Below, piece after piece: positions 15,752 to 24,152 of a DNA stretch of 64,000 nt. This DNA is from CAZUMW01 sp964621615 (GTDB lineage Bacteria > Desulfobacterota > WTBG01 > CAIYCZ01 > CAIRTM01). The first letter of the stretch is position 1. Each line of letters starts with the position of its first letter. Below the pieces are notes generated by a model. It made no database searches and was not told where the DNA came from. It saw only the letters and a program-made list of their open reading frames with translations. The DNA lies in NCBI GenBank assembly GCA_964621615.1, contig CAZUMW010000002.1:1-64000 (forward strand). The letters are read 5' to 3'. A program made the position numbers and the translations under genes.

Positions 15752-16401
15752 ACCATCCATGCCTCCGTTGTGTATTCGGTGGATGGTTCCCGGATGTCCG
15801 CAGGGGCGACCGGGCGGCCTTCCCTTCCGAGGTGCATTTTATCCATCTCCCATTGCGCCGGGTTGTTGCAGATGTATTCCCGGATACGGTGCAATTCCGA
15901 TTCGTTGCGGACTATGTGTTCCCAATAATTTCGTTGCCATAATTTTCCGGGAAATGGTGTCCACCCGTTTTGTTTCACGCCATCAACATATCGTTTGGTC
16001 GTCAATGTTTTGAACCGATGCACAACGTCTGGCAATGACAACCGCGCAGGGGCACCCCCCTGTGGGTGCCCAGAAACCGTAGGGGCACCCCCCTGTGGGT
16101 GCCCGGGGCCAGGGCAGGCACGGGGGCCTGCCCCTACGATGGTAATAATGCCGTGCAGGTGGTTGGGCATGACGGCGACATTGTCAATATCGATGCCGGA
16201 ATAATACCGGGGTATTTCCTGCCAGACCGTTGCAATCATCTGCCCCGCCCTGTTTAAACGCATCTGCCCGGAAACGATATCGCCGAACAAACATTGCCTG
16301 TCCATGGTGCAGATGGTAACAAAACACGCCCCGGCCTGGGAATAATCGTATCCCTTCAGGCGAATAGAACGACGATGGTGGATATCTGGACTGTATGTCA
16401 T
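15748..16401 (-). CDS. REP-associated tyrosine transposase (RAYT, Y1 HUH family)
   Basis: 217 residues. The HUH motif is at MPNHLHGIITI (H81, H83) and the catalytic Tyr is in NYWEHIVRNESELHRIREYI (Y159), with the usual downstream NNP. These enzymes nick and join single-stranded REP/BIME palindromes and are normally single-copy and non-mobile. Between the HUH strand and the next helix (residues 91-119) lies a low-complexity insert encoding GHPQGGAP twice, produced by REP-like palindromes in the DNA. Start and stop each make a perfect ATGA overlap with the flanking hsdM genes. The domain is otherwise complete, so it is probably active. Confidence 0.9.
   Translation of the reverse strand: MTYSPDIHHRRSIRLKGYDYSQAGACFVTICTMDRQCLFGDIVSGQMRLNRAGQMIATVWQEIPRYYSGIDIDNVAVMPNHLHGIITIVGAGPRACPGPGHPQGGAPTVSGHPQGGAPARLSLPDVVHRFKTLTTKRYVDGVKQNGWTPFPGKLWQRNYWEHIVRNESELHRIREYICNNPAQWEMDKMHLGREGRPVAPADIREPSTEYTTEAWMV
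16045..16138. repeat. REP-like palindrome cluster inside the RAYT gene
   Basis: Two identical 24-base units (16048-16071 and 16081-16104, 33 bases apart, hence in-frame) each fold into an 8-bp hairpin GGGCACCC/GGGTGCCC with loop CCCTGT. A third hairpin GGGCAGGC/GCCTGCCC lies at 16112-16119 and 16126-16133. Ten-base arms CGTAGGGGCA (16078-16087) and TGCCCCTACG (16129-16138) enclose hairpins two and three, giving a paired-REP (BIME/REPIN-like) unit. The insertion keeps the reading frame. Such GC-rich units are what RAYT enzymes act on in other genomes. Confidence 0.8.
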
Positions 16402-17921
16402 GACAATAATCCATTCTGCTTCAGCAACCCTTTCAATCTATCTTCAGCCGCATATGCCGCCTGTAACGAATCTTTCAAGTTGGCGACGGCCTGGTCAATG
16501 GTGATGGTTTCCTCTTCAATGATAGGATCGACGTAACGCGGGATATTCAGATTGCAATCGTTCTCGCGGATTTCATCGAGCGTGACCACCCGGCAGATCC
16601 CCTCCACATCCTTGTAGCCCTCATACCAGCGGTGGATGTTGTCTACGTGCTCGGGTAGCAGCTCGTTCTGGGCGCGGCCGGTTTTGAATTCCTTCGACGC
16701 ATCGATAAACAGCACCTTCTGGCGATGGGCTTTTGGCTTGCTGTCCCGAAAGACCAGCACACAAGGTGCCAGGCCGGTGCCATAGAAAATGTTCTGGCCA
16801 AGGCCGATCACCGCGTCGAGGATATCAATTTCCAGCAGTTTGCGGCGGATGGCGCCCTCTTTGGACATACGAAAGAGCACCCCGTGAGGCAGCACCACAG
16901 CCATGCGGCCTGTTTTACGGGCCATCGACTTGATCATATGCTGTACCCAGGCATAATCTCCTGATTTCGCCGGCGGCAGCCCGGCAAAATTGCGGCCATA
17001 GGGGTCATTGACCCAGACGTCATCACCCCACTTTTCAAGGGAGAACGGAGGATTCGCAATTACGCAGTCAAAATTGGCAAGACTGTCCCCGGCGTAAAAG
17101 GCTGGGGAGCGCAGCGTGTCGCCGCGTTCGATATGAAAGTCTTCCGCACTATGGAGAAACAGGTTCATGCGGGCGATAGACGAAGTGGTCAGGTTTTTTT
17201 CCTGCCCGAAGAGCTTGCCCAGCATGAGATTTTCGTCGTCGCCATGCTCTTTAACATAATGCAGGGTTTCGAGAAGCATACCGCCGGTTCCGCAGGCCGG
17301 ATCGTAGACGGTTTCACCGGCTCTGGGTGCGAGAATGCGGACCATAAGTGTGACCACGGCGCGAGGGGTATAAAACTCGCCGGCTTTCTTGTTGGTGAGA
17401 TCGGCAAACTTTTTTATCAAATATTCGTAGGCCTGACCAAGGATATCAGCTTTGCAATGTTGGTTTCCGAGATTGAGTGCTGAAAAGTGTTCGATCAGAT
17501 CCTTCAGCAGTGCATCGGAGAGGCGATCCTTGTTGGTCCACTGAGCGTCGCCGAAGATGCCGTGCAGGGTGTCTGGATTGGCCTGTTCGATCGATCTCAT
17601 GGCCTTCTGGAGCGCATTCCCGATGTTGGAGCTTTTCTCACGGATATTTTTCCAATGGCTGCCCTCCGGAATCTGGAACCAGTGATTTTCAGGGAACTGC
17701 GCGAATTCAACATCACCACCTGATTCATCCAGGGCAATCGAAAACTCTTCGTCGTACACGTCGGAGATTCGCTTGAAGAACAGAAGCGGAAAAATATATG
17801 TCTTGAAGTCTGCCGCATCGACAGGACCGCGCAGAATATTGGCAGCTTCCCAAAGCCAGGATTCAATTTGAGATAGGGAAAAGGTATCCAAGAATAAGGC
17901 AACGTCCTTCAGTAATACCAT
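16398..17921 (-). CDS. hsdM: Type I DNA methyltransferase subunit, first copy
   Basis: 507 residues from ATG 17921; a GTG at 17945 is an alternative start. HsdM N-terminal domain SQIESWLWEAANILRGPVDA and FPLLFFKRISDVYDEE; FYTPRAVVTLMV; SAM motif YDPACGTGGMLLE; catalytic IANPPF. This is the canonical-looking M subunit and the promoter-proximal gene of the operon. Its stop overlaps the RAYT start by four bases (16398-16401). The C-terminus is complete, so the transposase gene has not broken it. Confidence 0.93.
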   Translation of the reverse strand: MVLLKDVALFLDTFSLSQIESWLWEAANILRGPVDAADFKTYIFPLLFFKRISDVYDEEFSIALDESGGDVEFAQFPENHWFQIPEGSHWKNIREKSSNIGNALQKAMRSIEQANPDTLHGIFGDAQWTNKDRLSDALLKDLIEHFSALNLGNQHCKADILGQAYEYLIKKFADLTNKKAGEFYTPRAVVTLMVRILAPRAGETVYDPACGTGGMLLETLHYVKEHGDDENLMLGKLFGQEKNLTTSSIARMNLFLHSAEDFHIERGDTLRSPAFYAGDSLANFDCVIANPPFSLEKWGDDVWVNDPYGRNFAGLPPAKSGDYAWVQHMIKSMARKTGRMAVVLPHGVLFRMSKEGAIRRKLLEIDILDAVIGLGQNIFYGTGLAPCVLVFRDSKPKAHRQKVLFIDASKEFKTGRAQNELLPEHVDNIHRWYEGYKDVEGICRVVTLDEIRENDCNLNIPRYVDPIIEEETITIDQAVANLKDSLQAAYAAEDRLKGLLKQNGLLS

Positions 17922-18567
17922 TATATTAAAGAGCAAATAAATCACATTTGCTCTTGGCTCATATTTAATTTGGGTTCAATGTTCTTTACCCGATTTTGAA
18001 GCTACCTGTCCACCTTGAGCCGTGTGCCGCTACCTCATACGAAAAAAACATGCCCGTTTTTTTTGTGCCCGTTCAATCAACTTTACCGTCAGAATCGTAC
18101 TGTCCGACACGGTGCATGTTCGTGTTTTTTTCACCGGGGAGGTCTTGGTAGAATGAATTTTTAATAAAAAGGCATCTTTTTATAAAACAGTCATAATCCT
18201 ATCAAAAGGCAAAATAATGTCAATTGTTTGTGGAAACATGCTTATTTTATAGCTTTGGATGGGTATATGGTGTGATAAAAGGAAGATGAACGGCAAAAAA
18301 TAAACGTAATGATTTTTAAAATTTTCTGGTATTATCTTTTTAAACAGGATACCCGCCAAGCCTCTGGTTCTCCAGGCTCAAATGTGGCGGGTTTTTGTTT
18401 TTAAGGCATGCCTGTATTCTGAGAGTTTTAAGCAGCCTTGTCTCCCGGCGATACAATAAGATCTCTGGATTACACGAACGGAGCCGGGTAATGACTGCGG
18501 GGAACTTGTTCGGCGTTTTTATTAACTTTTTCTAATCAATCAAGAGAGAACGAAGCCCGCCCGGCGC
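17922..18567. other. 645-base intergenic region upstream of the defence operon
   Basis: AT-rich, no open frame that I trust. It must contain the minus-strand promoter of hsdM, but I could not choose a convincing pair of boxes. It holds a small plus-strand hairpin followed by T7 (ACACG 18107-18111, CGTGT 18121-18125) and a much stronger plus-strand terminator at 18352-18402, although no plus-strand gene lies upstream of either. Confidence 0.4.
18352..18402 (+). terminator. Strong intrinsic terminator without an upstream gene
   Basis: CCCGCCA (18352-18358) pairs with TGGCGGG (18385-18391); inside, AGCCT (18359-18363) pairs with AGGCT (18374-18378). A run TTTTTGTTTTT follows. Orientation is plus, yet both flanking genes are on the minus strand. 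It may end a small RNA transcribed from the gap, or terminate antisense transcription. Confidence 0.6.
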
Positions 18568-21258
18568 TTATTCATCACCCGGATCGGCGGTTACTTCAAC
18601 ATTGGGGTCGAGGTATTTACCGGTGGTGTATATATACTCGAATGCGTCCGGGTCATTCAGGGCATGAGCGCGCAGAAACAATACGCTCCAGCGCGCTGCG
18701 GTCTCGATGGACACCGACTGATCGAGCGTCGGCGGGTTTGAATCCCCGCCGGGGCCCGGCGGGTTGTTTGTGTCGCACATGGCGTAATGGTTGGCGCCCT
18801 TAATAAACACCAGCGCCTTGGGCGGATCCTCTATCAGCGCGTATGAAGTTTTCGTAACGTCATACTGTGCATTTCCGTCGAGATCGCCGTTGATGAATGC
18901 CATGGGAATGCCGTCATTTGCCGTCTCGCGAATCGTGCGATCAAAGGGGTTGCCGCGCGGCCTGGTGTTTATACCGCACAGAGCGACGGCCTTCAGCTCA
19001 TCCGGCCGCGAAAAGGTTTCGCCATCGTCACAGAACGGATACTGACACTGGCTTTGAATGGCACCGATCACACAGGCCGCACCGTAGGAATGTCCCAGCA
19101 TGACAAGCGTCTCGGTGTCGATATAGCCGGCAATGGGGCACCCCGCGCTGATGTTTTCCTCAGCCATAAAGGAGAGAATATCTGTTATCTGCTGCATTTC
19201 CGAAAAATAGCCCGGATCGGGCGTGTAGAGCTCGAACGAGTAGGCGTTCATGTGATTGGGAACCACCACGATAAACCCGTACCGGGCCACCGTTTCTGCG
19301 TAGGTGGTGTAATACTGCTTATCAACCCGGCCGCCCTGCAGCAGAATCGCCAGCGGCAGCGGCTGCGTGCTGTTGTCATACCGGGCGGGATCGGGATAAT
19401 AGATATCGGCCGGGTCCGAGGAATACTCATCGTCATCGCTGTCGTTGCGGGGTATGTCTGTCTCATATGAATTAACAGACGAGTACCGGGGTGCAGGCGT
19501 CTCCGGCATGGCGGTCATACGGTAGAGCATCCCTCCCTGTTCGGGCTCAAGGCCGTGCGGGCTGTCGATGCTGGCGCGGTTGATCGAAACATACAGATTT
19601 CCCTGGTACTGAGCGAAGGCATCAAACGCCACGGCCGCAGGGTCCCCGAACCCGTTTCGGGTGACAGGCTGCCAGGCCAGGCCGTCGCCGCTCTTCCACA
19701 GCTGCGCACCGGTAAGATGCTCCTGTGTGGCGCCCATTGAAGGGGTGTATGCCGAAACCAGGCCGGCGTACAGGTAGGATTCGGCGGCATAGAGATTGGC
19801 GGCGATATTCTGATAAAACAGGGGGTTGCCGCGGTTGCGCTTGCCGTCAAAGCCGTTGGGCATATCCGATGTTCCGCCGACACAGTGCGCCCAGGCACCA
19901 TCTTCAGGGCTGCCGGTTTCAGTATACAGGACACGCGCGCCGGCAAGCGACTGAATGCCGACAAAAAGCCTGTTGTTGAATTCCGCCAGGCTCCAGGGCA
20001 TGAAGTCGCCGTTGAACATGGAGCAGTCCATACCGCAGCCGAACCCGTTTTCATTGGAGCCCTCTTCATCGTCATCCACCCCGGCGTCGACAATCAGCTC
20101 CCAGCCGCTTTCTGTCAGCCGGGCCACGCGCGAGCAGCGCCCCTTGTTGCCCGAGGCGCCGGTCCCCCCGGCATACAGCACCGGCTCGCCGGAAACCGTT
20201 GAGACAATCAGGTCGGTAATGCTCGTGCTGACCGGCTTTTTGCCGGTTGGAAACAGCTCATTGTCATGAAAGTTGCCGAAGCTGTGTGACGGTTCGGTAA
20301 CGGTCCAGGAATCCCCGTCTTCTGAATACCAGATTTGCCCGCCCCACTCGTAATTAAGCCCGGTGCTGATATACAGCGCACCGTCATACACCACCATTCC
20401 GGTAACCATCCGGTTCCAGTAATCGCCGAACCCGTTCTCGTCCGTTCCCGTGCCGATCTCGTAGGTGTCGCCGGCCTGGACCGCACCGATGTCGGTTTCG
20501 TGCGGCGGAAAGGGATTGCTCAAATGCTGGGCATCACAGATCGTATATTCGGTAAAGTCCTCATTGGCCGTGCAGTCGACCTCATTCTGCTGGACCGTGA
20601 GGCTGTCGGCCGTATTGCTGATAATATCAAAGCGCCTGAATCGGCCCGTGCCCGAGGTTATCTGCAGGACACCCCCGGCCCATTCATCCGGAGCCCAGCT
20701 CTTGGAATCATCGGTAAAAACCGCGGTCAGCTCCCCGTCCTCGGCGCCGCAACCCGAAATCAGCGTTACCGTACCCGATTCCTCCGTGTCCTTTTTGTCT
20801 GATATAACCGGCTCCCATACCGCACCGTCATACCGCCAGATTTCACATCCGGTTGAGCGGCGCACCCTGCCCTGTACGCCGGAGGAAAAACCGCAGTACA
20901 GCTTTCCGCCGAAAACTGCCATCTCACCCCACAGGCAGTTGATCCAGGGATTGCCGTAAATGCCGTTGGTTTGATTGTCCGGATACAGGACCTGCTCCCA
21001 GTCCGTTCCGTCTGTGCGCCAGATTTCGGCACCTTCGGATTCGTTGCGGGTCATGGCATAGAGCATGCCCTGATATTCGGCCATGGCAACAATCGAATAA
21101 TTCTTCACGCTCCCGAACCCCGGCTCGATCGCTTCCTCCCAGGTCGAATTGTCTTCTACTGCCGGATACCGGTCACCATCGTTACAGGCAAGCAGGAAAG
21201 AAAAAAACAACAAAAAAAATAAAATACGATTCATAACATTCCATTGTGTTTTCTGCAT
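18568..21258 (-). CDS. Lipoprotein: propeller-like repeats fused to an alpha/beta hydrolase
   Basis: 896 residues from ATG 21258, preceded by GGGAGGGGGG. The signal ends in a lipobox (SFLLAC). Residues to about 590 hold at least six repeats of the type Y.G.LY.....(G)..(I/L)W...G..W, as in exported beta-propellers. The C-terminal 270 residues are an alpha/beta hydrolase: oxyanion region AILLQGG, nucleophile elbow GHSYGA (Ser about 724), Asp in NGDLDG and His in GANHYAM. The layout recalls PAF-acetylhydrolase/dienelactone-hydrolase-like enzymes. The likely substrate is an ester at the cell surface. The gene stands alone. The longer frame to 21489 lacks a ribosome site and would bury the signal peptide. 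Confidence 0.8.
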   Translation of the reverse strand: MQKTQWNVMNRILFFLLFFSFLLACNDGDRYPAVEDNSTWEEAIEPGFGSVKNYSIVAMAEYQGMLYAMTRNESEGAEIWRTDGTDWEQVLYPDNQTNGIYGNPWINCLWGEMAVFGGKLYCGFSSGVQGRVRRSTGCEIWRYDGAVWEPVISDKKDTEESGTVTLISGCGAEDGELTAVFTDDSKSWAPDEWAGGVLQITSGTGRFRRFDIISNTADSLTVQQNEVDCTANEDFTEYTICDAQHLSNPFPPHETDIGAVQAGDTYEIGTGTDENGFGDYWNRMVTGMVVYDGALYISTGLNYEWGGQIWYSEDGDSWTVTEPSHSFGNFHDNELFPTGKKPVSTSITDLIVSTVSGEPVLYAGGTGASGNKGRCSRVARLTESGWELIVDAGVDDDEEGSNENGFGCGMDCSMFNGDFMPWSLAEFNNRLFVGIQSLAGARVLYTETGSPEDGAWAHCVGGTSDMPNGFDGKRNRGNPLFYQNIAANLYAAESYLYAGLVSAYTPSMGATQEHLTGAQLWKSGDGLAWQPVTRNGFGDPAAVAFDAFAQYQGNLYVSINRASIDSPHGLEPEQGGMLYRMTAMPETPAPRYSSVNSYETDIPRNDSDDDEYSSDPADIYYPDPARYDNSTQPLPLAILLQGGRVDKQYYTTYAETVARYGFIVVVPNHMNAYSFELYTPDPGYFSEMQQITDILSFMAEENISAGCPIAGYIDTETLVMLGHSYGAACVIGAIQSQCQYPFCDDGETFSRPDELKAVALCGINTRPRGNPFDRTIRETANDGIPMAFINGDLDGNAQYDVTKTSYALIEDPPKALVFIKGANHYAMCDTNNPPGPGGDSNPPTLDQSVSIETAARWSVLFLRAHALNDPDAFEYIYTTGKYLDPNVEVTADPGDE

Positions 21259-21430
21259 CACAGCCCCCCTCCCAAAATTAATATTTTTTCTTAACGAAAC
21301 GGTACTATATAGTACTACCATACCATGATGCGAACAAGCAAATTCACGGCAGCTTATCCGGGCAGGCTTTTGTTTCAAAGAGCTTGAGGATCGGACGGCA
21401 GACATATATACTGGTGACCGGAAAGACATC

Positions 21431-22297
21431 ATGTGGAAGGGGCACAGGAAAATGCCACAGTATTTATTTGTATATGGAACGCTCTGCAAAGGGCTTTCCC
21501 GAAGTTCTGCGCTCCGGGAATCTTGCTATCTGGGCCCTGCTTTTTGCGCGGGGCGCCTTTGTGATCTCGGCAGCTTCCCGGCAATGGTCGCGGGTCATGG
21601 GCGCGTTGTCGGCGAGATATACAGAATCGAATCCGACAGTATTCTGAAACATCTGGACGCTGTCGAGGGATATGATGAAAACGATCCGCAGGGCTCATTA
21701 TATCTGAGAAAAAAGATGAGCGCTCAGCTTTTATCTACCGGAGAGTATCTAGAATCGGCTGCCTACATGTTCAATCGAAGCACGGACAGGGCCCGTTCTG
21801 TAAAGCACGGTGATTACCGGCGATACCTTCTCGACCGGCAAGAGGGCCCGGCATACTATCTTGCCTTCGGCTCAAACCTGAATACCGAGCGGCTGAAGCA
21901 GCGCATCGGCGGCTGGCATGAAAGCATTCCCGGCGTGCTGCCGGGGTTTCGCCTGACGTATAACAAGTGCCCCGACAGGGGCCGGGGCGGGGCATATGCA
22001 AATGCCGTCGCCGGCCTGGCGGGGAGGGACTGTCCGTGCGTTGCCTATTTAATTGACAGGCCGTGCTTTGAACAGCTGGATAGATTCGAGGGGGTTCCGC
22101 ATCACTATATTCGCACAGCGCTTCCCATGAACGCTGCAGGCGGCGGGCAGATTATGGGGTATGCCTACATTGCACACCCCTTGAAAATCGTGCCGGGAAG
22201 AGGTGCTTCTCCCCGGTACAGAGAGCATCTCCTGAAAGGATATAAAGAGCACGGCCTTGGTGATTTAAAAGAATATGAAACGCCTGCGCTTATCTGA
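21431..22297 (+). CDS. Tandem gamma-glutamylcyclotransferase (AIG2-like) protein
   Basis: 288 residues holding two cyclotransferase folds. Domain one (about 8-105) begins YLFVYGTLCKG, with Glu in LDAVEGYDE; domain two (about 137-285) begins YYLAFGSNLN, with Glu in LDRFEGVPHHY. Each has the YGT(L)/FGSN substrate loop and a candidate catalytic Glu, so both sites could work. The domains resemble two different subfamilies (AIG2-type and GGCT/ChaC-like). Start 21431 is preceded by GGAAAG; ATG 21452 is an alternative. It may turn gamma-glutamyl amines or peptides into 5-oxoproline. It converges on the GGDEF gene. Confidence 0.8.
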   Translation: MWKGHRKMPQYLFVYGTLCKGLSRSSALRESCYLGPAFCAGRLCDLGSFPAMVAGHGRVVGEIYRIESDSILKHLDAVEGYDENDPQGSLYLRKKMSAQLLSTGEYLESAAYMFNRSTDRARSVKHGDYRRYLLDRQEGPAYYLAFGSNLNTERLKQRIGGWHESIPGVLPGFRLTYNKCPDRGRGGAYANAVAGLAGRDCPCVAYLIDRPCFEQLDRFEGVPHHYIRTALPMNAAGGGQIMGYAYIAHPLKIVPGRGASPRYREHLLKGYKEHGLGDLKEYETPALI

Positions 22298-22332
22298 TAC
22301 GACCCGCGCCGGGGCGTGCGCGGCGGCCCCTG

Positions 22333-23274
22333 TCAGCCCTTGCGGCGGTCGAGCATGTAATTGCTGTTTTCTTTTTTCTTAACATGCTTTTTTATCTGCG
22401 AGGCTGCTTCGCTTACCTCGCCGTAGTGCTTGAGGTTTTTGGAGGCATCGTTTACCACTATCGCGATCGATATGGTCATGAGCGGGAAACGCTGCTTTTT
22501 TCCCTGCCGGTCTTTGGACAGTATGGAGCCCCGCTTGCGGTCATCGTCGTCATACAGGTTCGGGATAATCGAGTCGAACCGCGCAATAATTTTGCCGCAC
22601 ACGTCGTCAACGTGTTCGGCTGGCACGATAAACACGAAGTCGTCTCCCCCGACATGCCCCACAAAGGTATCCTCACGGTGGTAGTCGCGGATGACGTTTG
22701 ACAGGATGCGCGCAGTCATGCGCAGAGCCTCGTCCCCCCGCGCAAAACCGTACTTGTCGTTAAATGCCTTGAAGTTGTCTATATCCACATAGCATATTGC
22801 CGCGCGCTGCTCCAGATCGAGCTTCTGCTGTATTTCCCGCATGATGGAGGTGTTGCCGGGAAGGCGCGTGAGGGGGTTGGGGTCGAGCGTGCGCGAGTAC
22901 CGGCTCAGGCACAGGCCGATGCGGTTTAAAAGCTCTTCGTGCTTGAAGGAGGTTGCGATAAAATCCTCAACCGGGTAGCTGTCCCAGGAGATTACTTTTT
23001 TGCTCCACTCGGGAGGGGTCAGCAGCAGCGCGGGGATGTGCGAAAACAGCGTATCCTTTTTAAAGTTTCGCAAAAGGCGCAGCGCGCTGCCCTTTATCAG
23101 CGGCTCGTGCATGATGATGAGCGCGGGGGGCACCTCATAGACTTTGCCCAGCCCCTCGGACAGGGTGCGGCTGGTGGTGATGGTGTAATCTTGTTCGACC
23201 AGTATTTTTGTGATTTTCCAGTTCAGGCTGTCGTCCTGGCAGATAAGCGAAATGTCCCGGGCGGCAAGCGGCAT
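22333..23274 (-). CDS. Pseudo-receiver / GGDEF-type signalling protein
   Basis: 313 residues. The N-terminal 120 residues fold like a response-regulator receiver, but the usual phospho-accepting Asp position reads IIMHEPLIKG, so phosphorylation there is unlikely. The C-terminal GGDEF domain has LTRLPGN, VDIDNFKAFNDKYG and signature GHVGGDDF (209-213), with Asp in place of Glu at the fourth position; activity is uncertain. There is no RxxD product-inhibition site at the usual place. An insertion of charged residues (YDDDDRKRG) follows the signature. The gene begins at the stop of the HDOD gene and is last in a three-gene signalling operon. Confidence 0.85.
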   Translation of the reverse strand: MPLAARDISLICQDDSLNWKITKILVEQDYTITTSRTLSEGLGKVYEVPPALIIMHEPLIKGSALRLLRNFKKDTLFSHIPALLLTPPEWSKKVISWDSYPVEDFIATSFKHEELLNRIGLCLSRYSRTLDPNPLTRLPGNTSIMREIQQKLDLEQRAAICYVDIDNFKAFNDKYGFARGDEALRMTARILSNVIRDYHREDTFVGHVGGDDFVFIVPAEHVDDVCGKIIARFDSIIPNLYDDDDRKRGSILSKDRQGKKQRFPLMTISIAIVVNDASKNLKHYGEVSEAASQIKKHVKKKENSNYMLDRRKG

Positions 23275-24122
23275 TACTGCTCCCCGTCCATGAGCGTTTC
23301 AGCTTCCATGCTTTCGAATTCATCGCCTATTTCGGCGATGATGGATTCCATGTCCTTCATGGAAAAGCCGAGGCGGTCAAATGCTTTTTTGTTCAGCGGG
23401 GGCAGCCACGGGTCGCCGCCGGAGCCGAACCCCATGGCGCGGGTAAGAAAATTTGCCAGGTGCACAACGGCGGTGGGGGTTTTTGCCTTCTGCGCCCGAA
23501 GGGGCTGGTGATGGCAGGCAACCGGCTCGATGAGCCGGTCGGGCAGGTTCCAGGATTCGGCGAGCCAGCCGCCGATATCCTCATGGGTAAACTCGAGCAC
23601 CTGTTTTTCCGCTTCATAAAAGATGACTTTTTTGCTGCTGATTGTCTCCTTGATGTCCTCGTAGCTGTCGCTGAGCTGAATGCTCACCACGACTTTACCG
23701 ATGTCGTGCAGAAGCCCTGCGACGGAGGCTTCCTCCGGGTCGCAGTCCTTAATGCGCTTTGCGATGGTGCGTGAGGCAACCGCGCAGCCGAGCGAATGCT
23801 CCCACAGTCCGATAATGCCCTTCTCCATCATTTCAAAAACAGAAACGCTTATGATGAGGCTTTTTACCACGTCGAACCCGAGCAGTACAATCGCGTTTGA
23901 TATGGATGAGATACGACCGGGAAACCCGTAAAAGGATGAGTTAACCAGGCGCAGCACACGCCCGGAAAGCGCCTGATCTGTGGAGATGACCTTGCCCAGC
24001 TGGGTGGCCGAGGTGTCGTCGTTTTCAGCCATTTTGCTGACTTTTTGCGCAACCGCCGGCAGCGTGGGCAGGCTTTTTATTGATTTGATCTTGCGGCGGA
24101 TTTTTTCCTTTTCCATATCCAT
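23274..24122 (-). CDS. HDOD domain protein
   Basis: 282 residues. HDOD signature: LPTLPAVAQKVSKMAEND near the start, then ALSGRVLRLVNSSFYGFPGRISSISNAIVLLG, and the HD pair in AGLLHDIGKVV. HDOD proteins are regulatory platforms that often partner with c-di-GMP or chemotaxis-type signalling proteins. The stop and the ATG of the GGDEF gene share a base (TAATG), so they are coupled. The C-terminal acidic tail (DEFESMEAETLMDGEQ) is unusual but short. Confidence 0.88.
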   Translation of the reverse strand: MDMEKEKIRRKIKSIKSLPTLPAVAQKVSKMAENDDTSATQLGKVISTDQALSGRVLRLVNSSFYGFPGRISSISNAIVLLGFDVVKSLIISVSVFEMMEKGIIGLWEHSLGCAVASRTIAKRIKDCDPEEASVAGLLHDIGKVVVSIQLSDSYEDIKETISSKKVIFYEAEKQVLEFTHEDIGGWLAESWNLPDRLIEPVACHHQPLRAQKAKTPTAVVHLANFLTRAMGFGSGGDPWLPPLNKKAFDRLGFSMKDMESIIAEIGDEFESMEAETLMDGEQ

Positions 24123-24152
24123 ACGGGCATCACCTTTGTGCGTAGCGGCTGG

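Noticed and set aside
16045..16138. CRISPR-like direct repeats
   Set aside because: Only two identical units, inside a coding sequence, with a palindromic REP structure and no spacer of constant length; not a CRISPR array.
18352..18402. A riboswitch in front of the lipoprotein gene
   Set aside because: The lipoprotein gene ends here rather than beginning, and the hairpin points the other way. No known riboswitch core was recognised.
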